The notes below the pieces were generated by a model. That model was not told where the DNA came from, made no database searches, and saw only the letters and a program-made list of their open reading frames with translations. This document shows, in pieces, positions 1 through 12,900 of a stretch of DNA of 64,000 nucleotides (positions within the stretch are counted from its first letter, which is position 1; each line of letters starts with the position of its first letter). The position numbers were made by a program, and so were the translations under genes. Origin of the DNA: Lates calcarifer (lineage: Eukaryota > Chordata > Actinopteri > Centropomidae); contig NC_066835.1 in the NCBI RefSeq assembly GCF_001640805.2, positions 8,984,227-9,048,226 on the forward strand. Direction: 5' to 3'.

Positions 1-818
1 TACTGCAAACAACCTCAATGCAATAGAGTTCTCAGAGTGTTTGAGGAGCTTACAGTGCTTACTGCTCTCATCCTGCATTGAATGGAAGCACGAATCATTT
101 CTAAAATCTGTTTATGGGAAACCTGAACCACACAGACACAGTAATAGGTAGAAGCTGGCTGTTTAGAGGCAGAAAACCACAGCTCGCCTGCTGTGGAAGC
201 TGTCATGTCCGCCTCTACCCCTGGATGAGTGCTTACTCTGCACTGTTCACGCTTTATAATGCACAAAGACACACAACACACGTACACACACGCTCTCCCT
301 CACAACAAACAGACACACCATCCAGGGATGTAGATAGACACACTGTGAATATTGAAACCTGTGCAAAACAGTCTCTCATTTTGTACAGACTAACTCTTGC
401 AAACTGACACAGAATACAAGAGAAATAACACACTCTAATGCAATGTGTCTGTCACACAACACACGTACAGCGCACACACGCGTACAGTCCTGTGTGAGAC
501 TTTGTGTCCCAGACTGTGCCTCTCCCAGTGGATCTAATCCGAACCCCCGCTGCTAAATCTGACAGGTACAGAGTGTGACTGTGTGTGTTTGTGCGTGTTT
601 ATGAGTGTCTGTGTGTGTGAGGGAGCGACGTTGGTGGGAAAAACGGAAATGAAAATGGCAGATTAATTGTTGTGTGCGTGTTTCTGCAACAACTGATACA
701 TGCATCTTTAGTCCTGGACATGCTGAGCTATCATGCGCTCTCATCTGCTTTAATTTGTTTCCAGACTCGCTTACCGCACAGAAACCCATGTGATACCCAA
801 TAAGAAAGCAGCTCTCAC
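1..818 (-). other. ppp1r9a intron, truncated by window edge
   Basis: Intronic sequence downstream of the PDZ exon with short CA/TG-rich stretches (about 250-310 and 560-625). No exon encoding the rest of the PDZ domain is visible here. Confidence 0.6.
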
Positions 819-939
819 CTGCCATCTCTCTCAGCAGCTCCACCCTCTATGACGGTCTTGACGAAGATGCCCAGCTTCTCCAGGCCTGCGTCAGCACCGA
901 CACCCATCCCGATGATACTGATCCCCAGGCCATCCTCAT
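819..939 (-). CDS. ppp1r9a: ppp1r9a coding exon, N-terminal half of PDZ domain
   Basis: 121-nt exon encoding [15 protein letters not shown] and then [23 protein letters not shown], the carboxylate-binding loop region of the neurabin PDZ domain (GLGISI plays the GLGF role). Acceptor GTTTCCAG, donor GTGAGA. The next exon, which should start I-Q-V-N-D-Q-I, is not present in 1-818, so the gene crosses the left edge of the window. Confidence 0.94.
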
Positions 940-3900
940 CTGGAAACAGACCAAAGACACAGTTATGGTGTGAGAGCAGGGTTAACGGCCCCCATTTCCT
1001 AACTTTCCGATGAGCTTGGATCCACTCAGTGAAACCCAAAATGGCTCCTAGTAAAGTGACGTCAGGTGGAGTGAGGGGTATATATGTAAAAATACATTCA
1101 AAGAGAGGAACAATTGATTTATTAATGGAAAAGAGGAAGAGACATTTACTATAGGCATGCTAACCTTCACATAAATAGGAAATGTGCTGGATGGGAAATT
1201 CCCCTCCAGTGTAGCACTGGTCCATCTCCATTTTGCATTAATTATTCACGAGTTGTTAGGGTTACATAACAGGGGGAGGATGGTGAAATTTTGTAACGTA
1301 AAGCCGTTCTATTTTAGGCTCTTGGCAATGTCGGATTTCAACACAGGAAAACCTCAACAGGACAAGACAAGTGAAGAGGATGCGATATCACCTCCTCATA
1401 GCTCATGCTGGGGAATTAGGACAAACTGTGCACAAACTGTGTCTTTTAACATTATCTAAGGAGACTTGTAGTGAACTGCTGCTTTGTAACAGGATACTAA
1501 AGAGGAGTACAATACACGTTTGAGGGTTCTAAAGAAACAAGCTATAAAACTATAAGGTAGTGAAGAAACAACCAGGGTAGAAAAAAGAGAATAGAAATAT
1601 CACACCTTGGATTAAAAAAGAAAAAAGCGAAATCCAATATGTGAATGATTCTGTCTACTGGGTATGATGGGTATAACAGAATATTTTTAGATTTTCTTTC
1701 CCACCTTTCTCCAGCTCCACAGGGAAAAGCTCCAATTTCTCCACCCTCTTCTCCAGCTCATACTCTGCGGAGGAGGCCACAGGATCCACCTCCTCATTAC
1801 GTCGATCATAGTCCTCGTTGGAGTAGGTGTTGAAGACCTGGAAATGAAATACAAGAAGTTAATGATCCAGAATCTAATATAGCAGCTGGTTCGAATGACA
1901 GAGATAGAAAAGATGGAAGACTAAAGATTCAACCACCACAGCATCGTGGATCTGGGTCTTTAATTAAGTTTATACTATATATTAAGATATAGTGAATTAA
2001 ATAGCTCACCAAATGCACACAAATATGACTGGACACTGTTGTTTTGATGATAATAGTGGTTGCTCTCCAGATGATGGAGTGATGCTGCTACTTTCCAAGT
2101 TTGTGAATATGTATGGAAGTAAATAAAAGCTTTTATGTTCCCAACTAATGCATTATCTACGCAACAAATCTTACAACACTGGGGTTAATAAAGTCCCTTA
2201 TAACAAAGCCACAACCACAACCACAAATCAAACTATTAACCTACAATGAACTGCAACATAGAGGAACAAAATGTGGTGATGGAGGATATAGGGATGCCTT
2301 TCTCCTCCACTAAGCTGGGCCACATAGGAACTTCTCCTCCCCTGCAAGAGTCAGCTGTCACTTCACATCTCTTCCCGACCGAGTGCTCACACTGCGCTCT
2401 GCACTGAGGAGGGGAGGAGAGAGTTGTGCATAAGCTGGCTTGAACGTGCGTGCTGTTGTCACGTCTGTAGTGCAGTGTTCTGCAGAATGCTGGCTGCTGG
2501 TGCTGAATGAAGGGGTGCATGGGTATGCAAAGTGTTCACGTAGATACGTAGGGGTGCAAGCAAGCACACAGCAGTGCGTTGGATGGTGAAAGTGGAGTCA
2601 AACCGGCTATCTGCGTGTCTCTCATTCAGACAGACACCTGCACACCCACACCGGTACCAGCTGCTATTATTAAAAACTGAAAAACCAGCGACATTAGCCA
2701 CATGCCGTTGTCTCCTACCAGCAAGGATTTGAGGGAAATATATAACACATTTGTCTTGATGACGTCAATCACCATCAAAGTCATTCACAGCACTACATGC
2801 TACTCATCTGGGATCACATGAATCAGAACTACATTAGATGAGACATAAACTATCACGCACTGCGATGAGGACACACATGACATCTTATCTCATCCGCCCT
2901 GCTGTAGTGTCACCAAGCAAGTCAGTCGCTGTCTGCCAGCTCCTCAGTGTCCTGACCTCTTTGGATTGGGTGAAAAAGGAAATATATCGTCAGTAGAGAT
3001 CAATAAGGCTTCATGTCACATCACATGTATTGATTAAAGCCTAAAGCAAGATTTATGTACATCACTTGACATGTATGTGAGTGGAAATGGAACAAGATCT
3101 CAGCTGTGTAAGGTCATGACAAGTACAACAACCAATGCTTTCTGGTTTCTGTTATCAATATTTCAGCACTGTTGAAACTGTAAAGAAAACTATAATGAAG
3201 GCAAACGAGTTCAGAACATAAAGAATGCATGAAAATGCCATTTAAGGTATTTGTGCATTTAGTTACACATTTTTCATGCTCCTGCTGATGGGGCATGGGT
3301 TTGACTGATACTCTACCACATGATAAAGGATCCAAGGAACTGCAGTAAATGAATAAATAGGGCTCTGTTGAAAGGATAGTGCACTGGTTGTACACACAGC
3401 TTGGGCACATTGATATTGCGTGATGCTGCCAGGGTTGGTTTTTATTCTTTCCTCTGTTTGAGCCTGCGTGAGCTCTATCCATGACCTCCCTGTCATCAAT
3501 CATTCAGTGTGATCAACAGCCCTGCATTATTAATGCTCACATGCACACAGACACACACACACATGCGCACAGATCTACATCTATACATGTACATAAAGCT
3601 GAGCACAGCATTATAGGAATATCAAAGTAAATACATAGGCACAGGGACATCCAGCAATCAGTAAAATACATACACACACCGTTACAGACACTTTATACAC
3701 ACCCATGCACATACTGCTGACAAATGCTAACACCAGCACTTGCACTGTCCAGGACGTCCTGGACGTGATGCTACCATTGGCAGTCAGTACACTCTCTAAT
3801 GGCCTCTCTCAGTCACTGTGCGCTATCTGCAAACACATTAGCATGTGGCTAGTTGCTTGAGAGAGTAAAAGAGAAAGAGAGATGGGGAGGTCATGAAGGG

Positions 3901-6900
3901 AGATGAGGACAGATGAGGGTGGATCCGTGAGAGAAGGCAAGCAAAGTAGGAGTCAGTGGAGGCGCAGTGATGGAGAAAGATAAGAAAAGGGCAGGGGGAA
4001 AAAAAATCAGATGGACAGGAGGGACAGATGAACAGGAAAAGGCAAGGAATGGACAAGAGAGCAATGGAGACTGAAAGAAGGAGGGACAAGATAAATGACA
4101 GAGCATGCACAGGGGAAATAAGAATGGGTAGGGCAGGAGGAGATTGAAAGAGAAACAGAGAGACAGACTGCACCATCAAACAGAATGCATTTATTTGTAA
4201 GTATTAAGACTCCTGAAGCAAGACCACGGCTCAAAAAGGTCCCTCCCTTAAGAAAACAATTAAAAATGAGGTAGCAGGGCTTGCTGAAATGTAAAGGTCA
4301 ACCAGTGCAAAGTGCTTTTTTCATTTAGTTTCAGGTTTACTTGGAGTTAAGTGAAACGTTCACATTTCTCTTTTTAGATCGGATGTACAATATCCTCTTG
4401 CTCTCAGACAATAAAAAGCCCTTTTTGCCTGAAGTAACAGAGGAGAGATTAGGTGGAAAAAGCAGAGACACTATAAGAGAATGTGAGCTGGTACAGTAAT
4501 GTGTGTGACTCTGTTTAACCTTGGCAGTATGGCAGGATACTGCTGCCTGCTGCTTGTATTACTATAGGGAGATGAAAAATGGCCAGTACAAGACCAGACA
4601 CGCAGCTGGCACACAGAGGGCTGGCAGCTGTGGAAGCAGACAGTTAGGGCTGTTGTTGACTACACGATGTATAACAGCTATACTCAGAATTAGAATTATG
4701 AGCTGCTTTTCATGGGATGCACAATGTGGAGACAGAAGAGCTGACACCACCCAACACTGTCTGTATGTAGGGACACACCCAAGAAAGACAGGTAAAACTT
4801 GACAGCTCCACTAAACGCAATATGACGCAAATCAATGTGTTGACCTACATAATCCAATAAACTGATCCCCTGGAAACAGCAATGTCAGAGCATTCAGACC
4901 TTATCTGCTTTAATAACTGTGCGAAATCTATATCCTCTTCATGTTGAGATGACAAACACCCACATATTTCCACTTCCTTTTAAGATGGGAACCTGTAAAT
5001 ACGATCATCACCTCACTGCAACTCTTTCATCCACAACGTCACATCTGATCCCCCAACAAACCCGTACACACATATAGTACACATACAGACATATCTCTTT
5101 CTCTGAGAAGCCTGACAAAACAACCTCTCCTCTTTCTTTTTGTCATTCCTCACTGTATCAACGATATCTCATCTCTTACCCTGCTTATCCTCACACTGAT
5201 CGATGCTCATGACACCAAATCACAGAGACACAGACACACACGCATTTTTGTGTTTTTGTTGGCAATAAAGCCCCTTACAACAGAGCTGCTGGTGCAGACA
5301 ACAGGTCTGCTTGGGTGTCCACATTTTGCCAGGTTTGTTATCTGATCTTGAGGCCCTGCAGGAGGATGGATCATGTTTGGTTTGAGTAGTCTTTTATTGA
5401 CATTTGTGGATGCTGCTGTGACTCTGCAGATGCCTGTATACTGTCAGCCACTGGTTTCAAAAATCTCTGTTTGTATAAGGGTGCTGAAAATGCTCATCAG
5501 ATATTTGAGTGATAACAACAGGAGTGTGTTTGCATGTAGATTTTTTATGTGTGTCAAGCCAATTGAAAGGTAACTGCAGTTGCTTGTCTGCAGATTCATG
5601 CATGCATACATGGCGAGCTGGTGCACTGAATCAAGATTCATCTTACAGATGCTGCTGCATGACAACCCCTTCAGCCACATCATGTCTGCCTGTCTGTCTG
5701 TCAGTACGTCAGTTTGCTGGCGGGCTAGCCTGACGACTCCCCACTGGGACAGAGAGGCAGGGATTAGCCAAGGGAGCTACAGGGGAGGAGAGGAAGAGGA
5801 AGACGACAGATTATGGGGTTAACACTAGAGAGGAAAAAGATAAAGAAGAGAAAAGGGGAGAAACACTGAAGGTGAGGCTGGGACAGTAAAAGGAGCGAGG
5901 GAAAAAGCAGACTGGGACAAAGGAGGAGGTGCAAGAGGGGATGTGAGAAGCTTTAAGATGATGAGAAAATGGAGGGGTAGCAACTGAAAAGGAAGAATCC
6001 AGTTAACAGAGGATAGGAGGCAATATCCACTGAGAGAACAAAACAGAATGACTCATATGATTCATGGGTTAGAGCAGCAGCAGACAGTGAGGCTATTGAA
6101 GAATGAAACAGGCAATAAGAGAGAAATAAAGAAAAGAAAATGAAAAAAAAAAACTGCTGAGACAAAGCTGAGGAGCAGGCGAGGCTAGGGGTAATTTGCT
6201 CCAGGCTTGTTTGAGTCCTTGCCTAAGATGTCACGGCATGGCGCCCATGCCCGGCCAACCGCCTCTGATGGTATTAAACTGGGCCTTTGGCGTGTCGGTG
6301 CCAGTGCCGTCGCCCTCCTTCTAGACAGTGGAATGCTGCCTAGGGCAATAAGAAGCTGGAAAACCCAGGAGAAATGTTCCTACTGCTGTGGCACGAGCCC
6401 AGCAAACCCTGCAGTGGATTAACTACAGCCTGGCACACACACACACACACATCCACGCACACACACATAGAGAAACCCAGTCTGCTGTGCTGCGACAGCT
6501 CAGCACATTTACATTCCATTACTTCTACCTGTGGCCACACACACACACAACACCAGGCCAGAGAGCTGACAGGTGCTGAGGAAAGTGTCTAGATGCTGAG
6601 GGGACAAGACAGTTGCTGATGATGAAAATGAATTCATGTCTTGCAAGAGCAGAGAGATTGACAGATGTAAAGATGTGGAGAAAAGAGAGACAGAAACATT
6701 CAGTGCACAGCTCTAAATAAAGATAAGTAAGAATGTATAGGACTTTATAGCCAATTCAAGGCCGATCATTCTGTCATCTTGAGAGCAGCACGCCACCCGT
6801 CGTCTGAGGAAGTGACACTGACTTTTGACATGTCGGGGGAATACCACGATCTAACAAGTCAGCATTTCTTTTTTTAACTTGGGATGGAGCTTCTGCATAC

Positions 6901-9900
6901 AGAGTAGACACACATGCTGTTCATCTAAGAGGACAATTTTGAAAGACAAATGCTGCCAAGATGTTCTCTTTGAAATGTAATTCATATTTAATTTCAGAGT
7001 TCTGTTTTTACTCCAAATGACAAAACTCAGTTCAGCCTTGTTTTTGAAGCTGGCTTCTTTTATTTGCCCCCAAACAAGAATGCACTTCAATCCACTGTTT
7101 ATGGCATAATACTGTTGAGTGCCATGGCTCCCACCTACAAACCAAGTCACGGGCCAACTTCAGAAGGAGAGGGAGAGGGGGGAGGGCAGCTTTAAATGGG
7201 GGGGCAGAAAGTAGTAAACAACTGCCACTGAATGACTGCAGACAATGCCCTGCTTTATGTTATGACTTGGTCATATACAGTGAGTGGGAGGCTGGGATCA
7301 CAAGTAATACAACAACATGTTGCTTGTTACAGCACTGATGCCCACTCGCTATGCTATGTAATGCATTAGGCTGCAACAATGACTAGGCAGGGTGTGGGAC
7401 CATATCTCTACACAGCCTAATAACCACTCTGTGTGATCTAGACTATTGCCAATGTGGCACAGATCCCTAAAACTGCCTCAGACATGACAAGACTATTGTA
7501 AAGGTTGATATTTCAGTATTTGATGAATTTTATATTCAGACAGCATAATCATGTTCCTGAATCACTGTAAACAAGGACATAGTGACAGTGCAGCTCTCTG
7601 AACCTTCCTCAGCACTGGCTTAGCAACCACTGAGAACACTGTGTCACTGAGAGCCTCTGCTCTGTGCAGTTTTTTACTACAATAAAAACTGGCAGCGCAC
7701 CAATGATATCATTAGCAGGGGACTAAAACTTGGTAAGGTCGGGGCTGGATGATGCTTCATGACACAGTCTGCTGCGTGGTAAGTGACTGGCCTCAAAAAC
7801 CGCAAGGTACGTCTCGCCTTTCCTGGATCATTAAAAATGCATCCCCCAGAGAGGATCGGGTGGCACCGAAACAAGCAAACAAAAACACCACTGCATTAAT
7901 AATGGAGTGACTAAGCTACATGCATGCACAAATATACCCAACACCTGAGTCTGGAGTAGTTGTACCTGTCAGAGATAAGAAGAAGAAGCCTTTTCCCCTC
8001 ACAGCTGGACAACTATACAAAAACATATCATTTCATAGGACAGTTTGGGCTGAATTTTAATGTATGATACTTAAGCATACTGCTGGATTGTTTAACTCAA
8101 ACATCTGCATGATCATATATAAAGTCATCACACAAGTTTCTACACTATTAGATGATTTGTAAGGTCTACAATATTTGTTAGTCAAGATTTTGGGTTTAGC
8201 CTCCACTAAAGAAGCTTAGCTGAAATTCCAGACTGTCGTTCTGACTGAGCTCAGCCACTGTTTTTGCTGGTCTAACCAAAATGTCAGCTGTTATATAGCT
8301 GCTGTCACACGGTGTTGGAACTCTCTCCCAACAAAACCCTGTTGCCTCCCATTATGCCCAGCCACAGATTGCATAATTAGGAAGCTGACAGCCAGCTTCA
8401 CCTAGCTCACAGAGGGAAAACACCAGAATTTAAGGCACAAAAAGGAAGACTTGGATATTGGAGAATATAGCAACTGAAATACGTAGAGATACAGGCAATT
8501 ATGGGATGGAAATAATATAGCAGAATACCATATTTGAGTTGTGTTTTTGTAGACTGACTCATCCATTGAGAGTGGTTGGAAAAGGGGGACTTATCTGAGG
8601 AGGCATCCACTGCAACACCAGACTAAGGAGGCTAAGCTGTAGCAATGCTGCTGCAGACCTTAATACTGTTTACAAATGACATTGCCAAAATCCATGTCAG
8701 TAGTGGTTCCAAAGTTCGAGAAATACTGCTGTACATATATCAACAGCCAAAAAGACAGACTGCCCTAGAGTAATCCTTTCCATCAGAAAATACGGTCAGA
8801 AAGTTCCTGGCTAGAGGCCATCTAATTTCAGCTTGTGAAGCACAAGACTGTATTAGGTGATGTTCCAGATAAGGAAGATGATAGCATCACACAGATGTTT
8901 ACTGTTGATGTATGTGGATAAGAACATTGTTGGATTTGAACTGTCATGTACAGTCATGAGGATAGGCCAGAAGTTTCATCCCTGACAATAAGCTGGGAGC
9001 CTCCACTGTCATGTACTGTATTAAGGGCACTGAAATGAGCTCCCAGATCTTCAAGGGAAATATCTCTTAATGACTGGCAAGTCTGAGGAACAGCACTGGG
9101 ATGGTGTAAGTTGGCAGTTTCTCTGTTTGCAGGCATCAATGACTTTGTCTTTACGTTCTTTCATGCTTCAGTAAAGTACAAGATTGGTTCTCTGATTGCT
9201 GGTTTGATTTACTGCAGCATGAGATGCAAACCAGCATACGGAGAGAGTAGACTGAGAAAATATGTGTAGATTGTTTTTGCAGCCAAATGTTTGTAGTGGG
9301 ATCTTATCTGAGTCGGTGACCTCAAATCACTCAGTGGTAAGTCAAGCCCTTTTAAATACAGGGGACTGAATCTTAAAATTCATCACGCCCATCAAAAAAT
9401 ATTTAAAAGACAGACATTTGTTCTTCATAGAGAGAGAATGAACATAATCATCCTGTCTATGCTGCAGAACAACACAGCAATGAAAACATCTGGTAAAAGA
9501 TTTTCATAACGATGTACAAGATCTTGCAGCTATAAACCCAGTGTCATAGAGAAGTGGAGTGACATATATCTATCATATTGATTATAGCTCTGAGCTCAGA
9601 TCCATGCTACTCAGCATTCCACTAACAGTGCAGCAGCAGAATCTAATGGACAGAACGCCACTCACTTTGATCCAGTAACAGACAGCATGCAGAGTGGAGG
9701 GGCCGATTACAGAGCCACTTCAATGGCCATTTAACTGGTACTCCACTCATCACATCTGCTTAATTCCATTAAGATATCACAGAATCTCGACTGATGAAAA
9801 TGCAGTTGCCCTACAGGCACAAAAGTATCATTAAAAAGACAATATAAATGCCATTCACGTAGAGAGCAGGGGAGGAAAACAAGAGGAGACTGGCACCGCG

Positions 9901-12900
9901 GACTGCATGCAGAGGGAGAAGACTTCTTCTGTCAAACTCCTGGGGTGTGGTTCAACAAAGAGGAAGAAAACACACCGCATGGAACGAAATCAGCAACAAG
10001 TGAGAGATGGTTAAAAGCCTTTGGGATCAGTGTGCAATCAAGGCTGAAATTTTTAAAACCTGAGAGAACCAGACAAGGGAACTGAACACTGGTTGAGGAG
10101 TATGTGATGCCTTCAGATATTCTCAATGTCATATCAGCTGCACACAACATACTTTGGCATCAAAAGTGCGATGGAGGATTGAATCTACTTCAGTACTACC
10201 ACATTAATCTGTTTGCCACAGACTGAACAACCAGGCTAGGGGTACTCATGTCGAGGATAAAACCAGTTGCTTGATGAACATGAGATCTGATTCATTTCTG
10301 TAGGTCAGTGCCTTTGGGAAGGAGGGCTGGCTTTGCCTTCAGTAGCTCACAGCAATCACTTCTCACTGGGTCAGTCAGGATGTTACAGTCGAGTGAAAGG
10401 ATGTGGAAGTAATCATTAATAAAAAAAAAAAAACTTGTATGTGTTGTATTAACAGAACCAAGAGACTGCAGCCATGCTTGTGGCTTGTACTTAGGCACAG
10501 AAGTGCTTTGAGCTAAATGCTAACATCAGCACAGTAACATGCATGCGATGACAATAATAATAATAATAATTTCTAATTAGCACTTAACATAACATACACT
10601 AAAAGCCAAAAATGTCAACCTTCTGGTGGTGCTATATGAAAAGGCAAGTGATCACCAGTCAGTAAGATTCATACTCTAGAAACCCTGAATGTCTGAAACA
10701 AATTTCATAGCAAGCCATCTTATAGTGGCTGAGATAAAATATTTCATTCTGGACCAAAGCAGTGGACTGCCAGACCAATCAGAACTGCCATCTACAGATC
10801 CATGCTTCTAGCATTGCTAAAAACTAGATTTCTAAACTCAACACTAGTGACGTCAATACAATAATAGGTTTCTCTGAGCATCTGGACATGTCTTTTTTTC
10901 CAAACTGAAGTCAGTGTGCATGTTTACAAAATGTTGCCAAAAGCTGGTTATGTGTCATCTTCTCCCTGTGGCTGCCATGATGATTTCTAAATTAATTTAG
11001 CTTTCAAAGCTGGGATGTTGAAATGATTTATCCGCTTTACAGGGCAGAACTAAGAAATATTACATGAAGAGGAGGGGACGTTAAGTATTAGATTATAAGA
11101 TGGCAGTCTTTTTCAAGGCCCTCTCTGCAGTCTCCTCCCACAGGGGTCAAACTGGACTCGCGCGGGGACAAGGGCTGAGAAAATAGCTTTGTCTCTTTCA
11201 CTATATAGACGAACAAAAGACAGAACCCTGTTTGTTCCTCGTGAGCTGAGAGGAGGGGGGCGTATGATTGAGAAGTGGGAGCGGTGCATATCTAATTGTG
11301 CGTGTGCGTCTGTCTAAAGGGAAAGGGGGGCCAGTGGCCCTCTCGAATATTCCATATGATGAACGAGCGTTAGTACTTTTCATTGAGAACAGAAGCCTTG
11401 AAACAGCAGACAACAGAGCAGCATCCCCGCCTGTTCGACCTAAATGGGACAAGTTCTATAGTGCTCAAATTCACTGTATTGTGAAAATAAAGTTCTCTAT
11501 ATCCATCCAAAGAAAAAACATTTTTCAAATGACAAAAAATAGCTTTTGTGGATATCTTTTACTGACATGGCATTTCTGAAAGGTATTAGCAAAAACATGA
11601 ATTCATGACATTTGATGTTACCTCTGAGCCAGATAAATTAAGGCGAAAGTGAAAACATTTCATTGTGAAGATTTCATTTGAATTTCCTATCATTGTGGAG
11701 ATGTGTTCTTCTATTTCTGGGCAATTTCATGCACGTGAGGTGAGAGGGAGGAAAAGAGAGAGAAGCAAAAGGACACACACTACAGACACGGTACAGGGTA
11801 ATTAGAGAGCCAACATCACGTTTTCTCCTCAGAATAACTGGGCTAATTGTTCTGGTTCTTTACAGCATGTTAATAGGATTGATCCTCAGCCTGTGGAATG
11901 TTTGTGTTGGCTCCAATCCCTCAAATATACACCTCAATTTCTAAATCACAGCTGATTTCAGATCACACTACATATACACACACATACACTCATTGAGTGT
12001 ATACACATTGATTGTATGTCAACAGGCTCAAAAACAGATTTTGCTGACGAATTGAATAAAAAGGATAAAAACAAACAGAACAACCTAAAGCATGTTGTTT
12101 ATTACTACAAACATTAAGCTTATTGATTCCAAATACTTGAGGATAAAGGCTGAAAAATATTTTCGGTAATCTTCCAAATCCATCTTCCCAATCCACAAAC
12201 AACACTGGCTGCATTGTGTTCAACTCAGTGCTGAAAACAGTATCAAACTACTCCAAGGCAAATGATGTAACAAAGATTATGGTAAAGGTATTTCTATTAA
12301 TTGAAAAAAAAAAAGTAAAATTGGCTTGTAATCTGGGAAATTACACTTGTGGGAACTGGGCATTATCACTATCAGAGACACCGTCTTTTTTTCATAACGA
12401 AAAACCTTATTGTGGTGTAATTACCACCTCTACTTCCCCTGTGAAAACCCTGCAGGATAGAAGGATGGACTAAACACACACACTCGGTCCACTATATGTT
12501 GTACATATAGTATAGATGACAGATTCATGCAGACTTTGCCTGTAATGCACAGAGCATCCTCATCGAAGAGTTCAATAAATGGGTTCCTGTTCTAAAGGAT
12601 GGTGATGGGACTGCTTGAGAAAAACAAACACAGTATCTAGTGTGAAAACTGTGTGGGTGCAGAACCAGCATGACTAACACATGCACAGATGTTCTGCTCA
12701 TGAACATGTCAATTTCCCAGGGGGTGATGCTTTGACCCTCAATCCCTGCATCAAAATAGCTACAACCTGCCGTCAGAGAGCAACAGCTAAAATATACAAA
12801 ATGTATCCAGCATATAGCAGAACATACTGTATGAAAAGGAAGGAAATATGAAGTGAAAGCACACTTATGAAGGCCTTATGAGGATAAAGATTACTGATGT

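Noticed and set aside
3838..4234. Several minus-strand frames rich in Ser, Leu, Phe and Pro
   Set aside because: They arise from the purine-rich plus strand and have no start context or homology.
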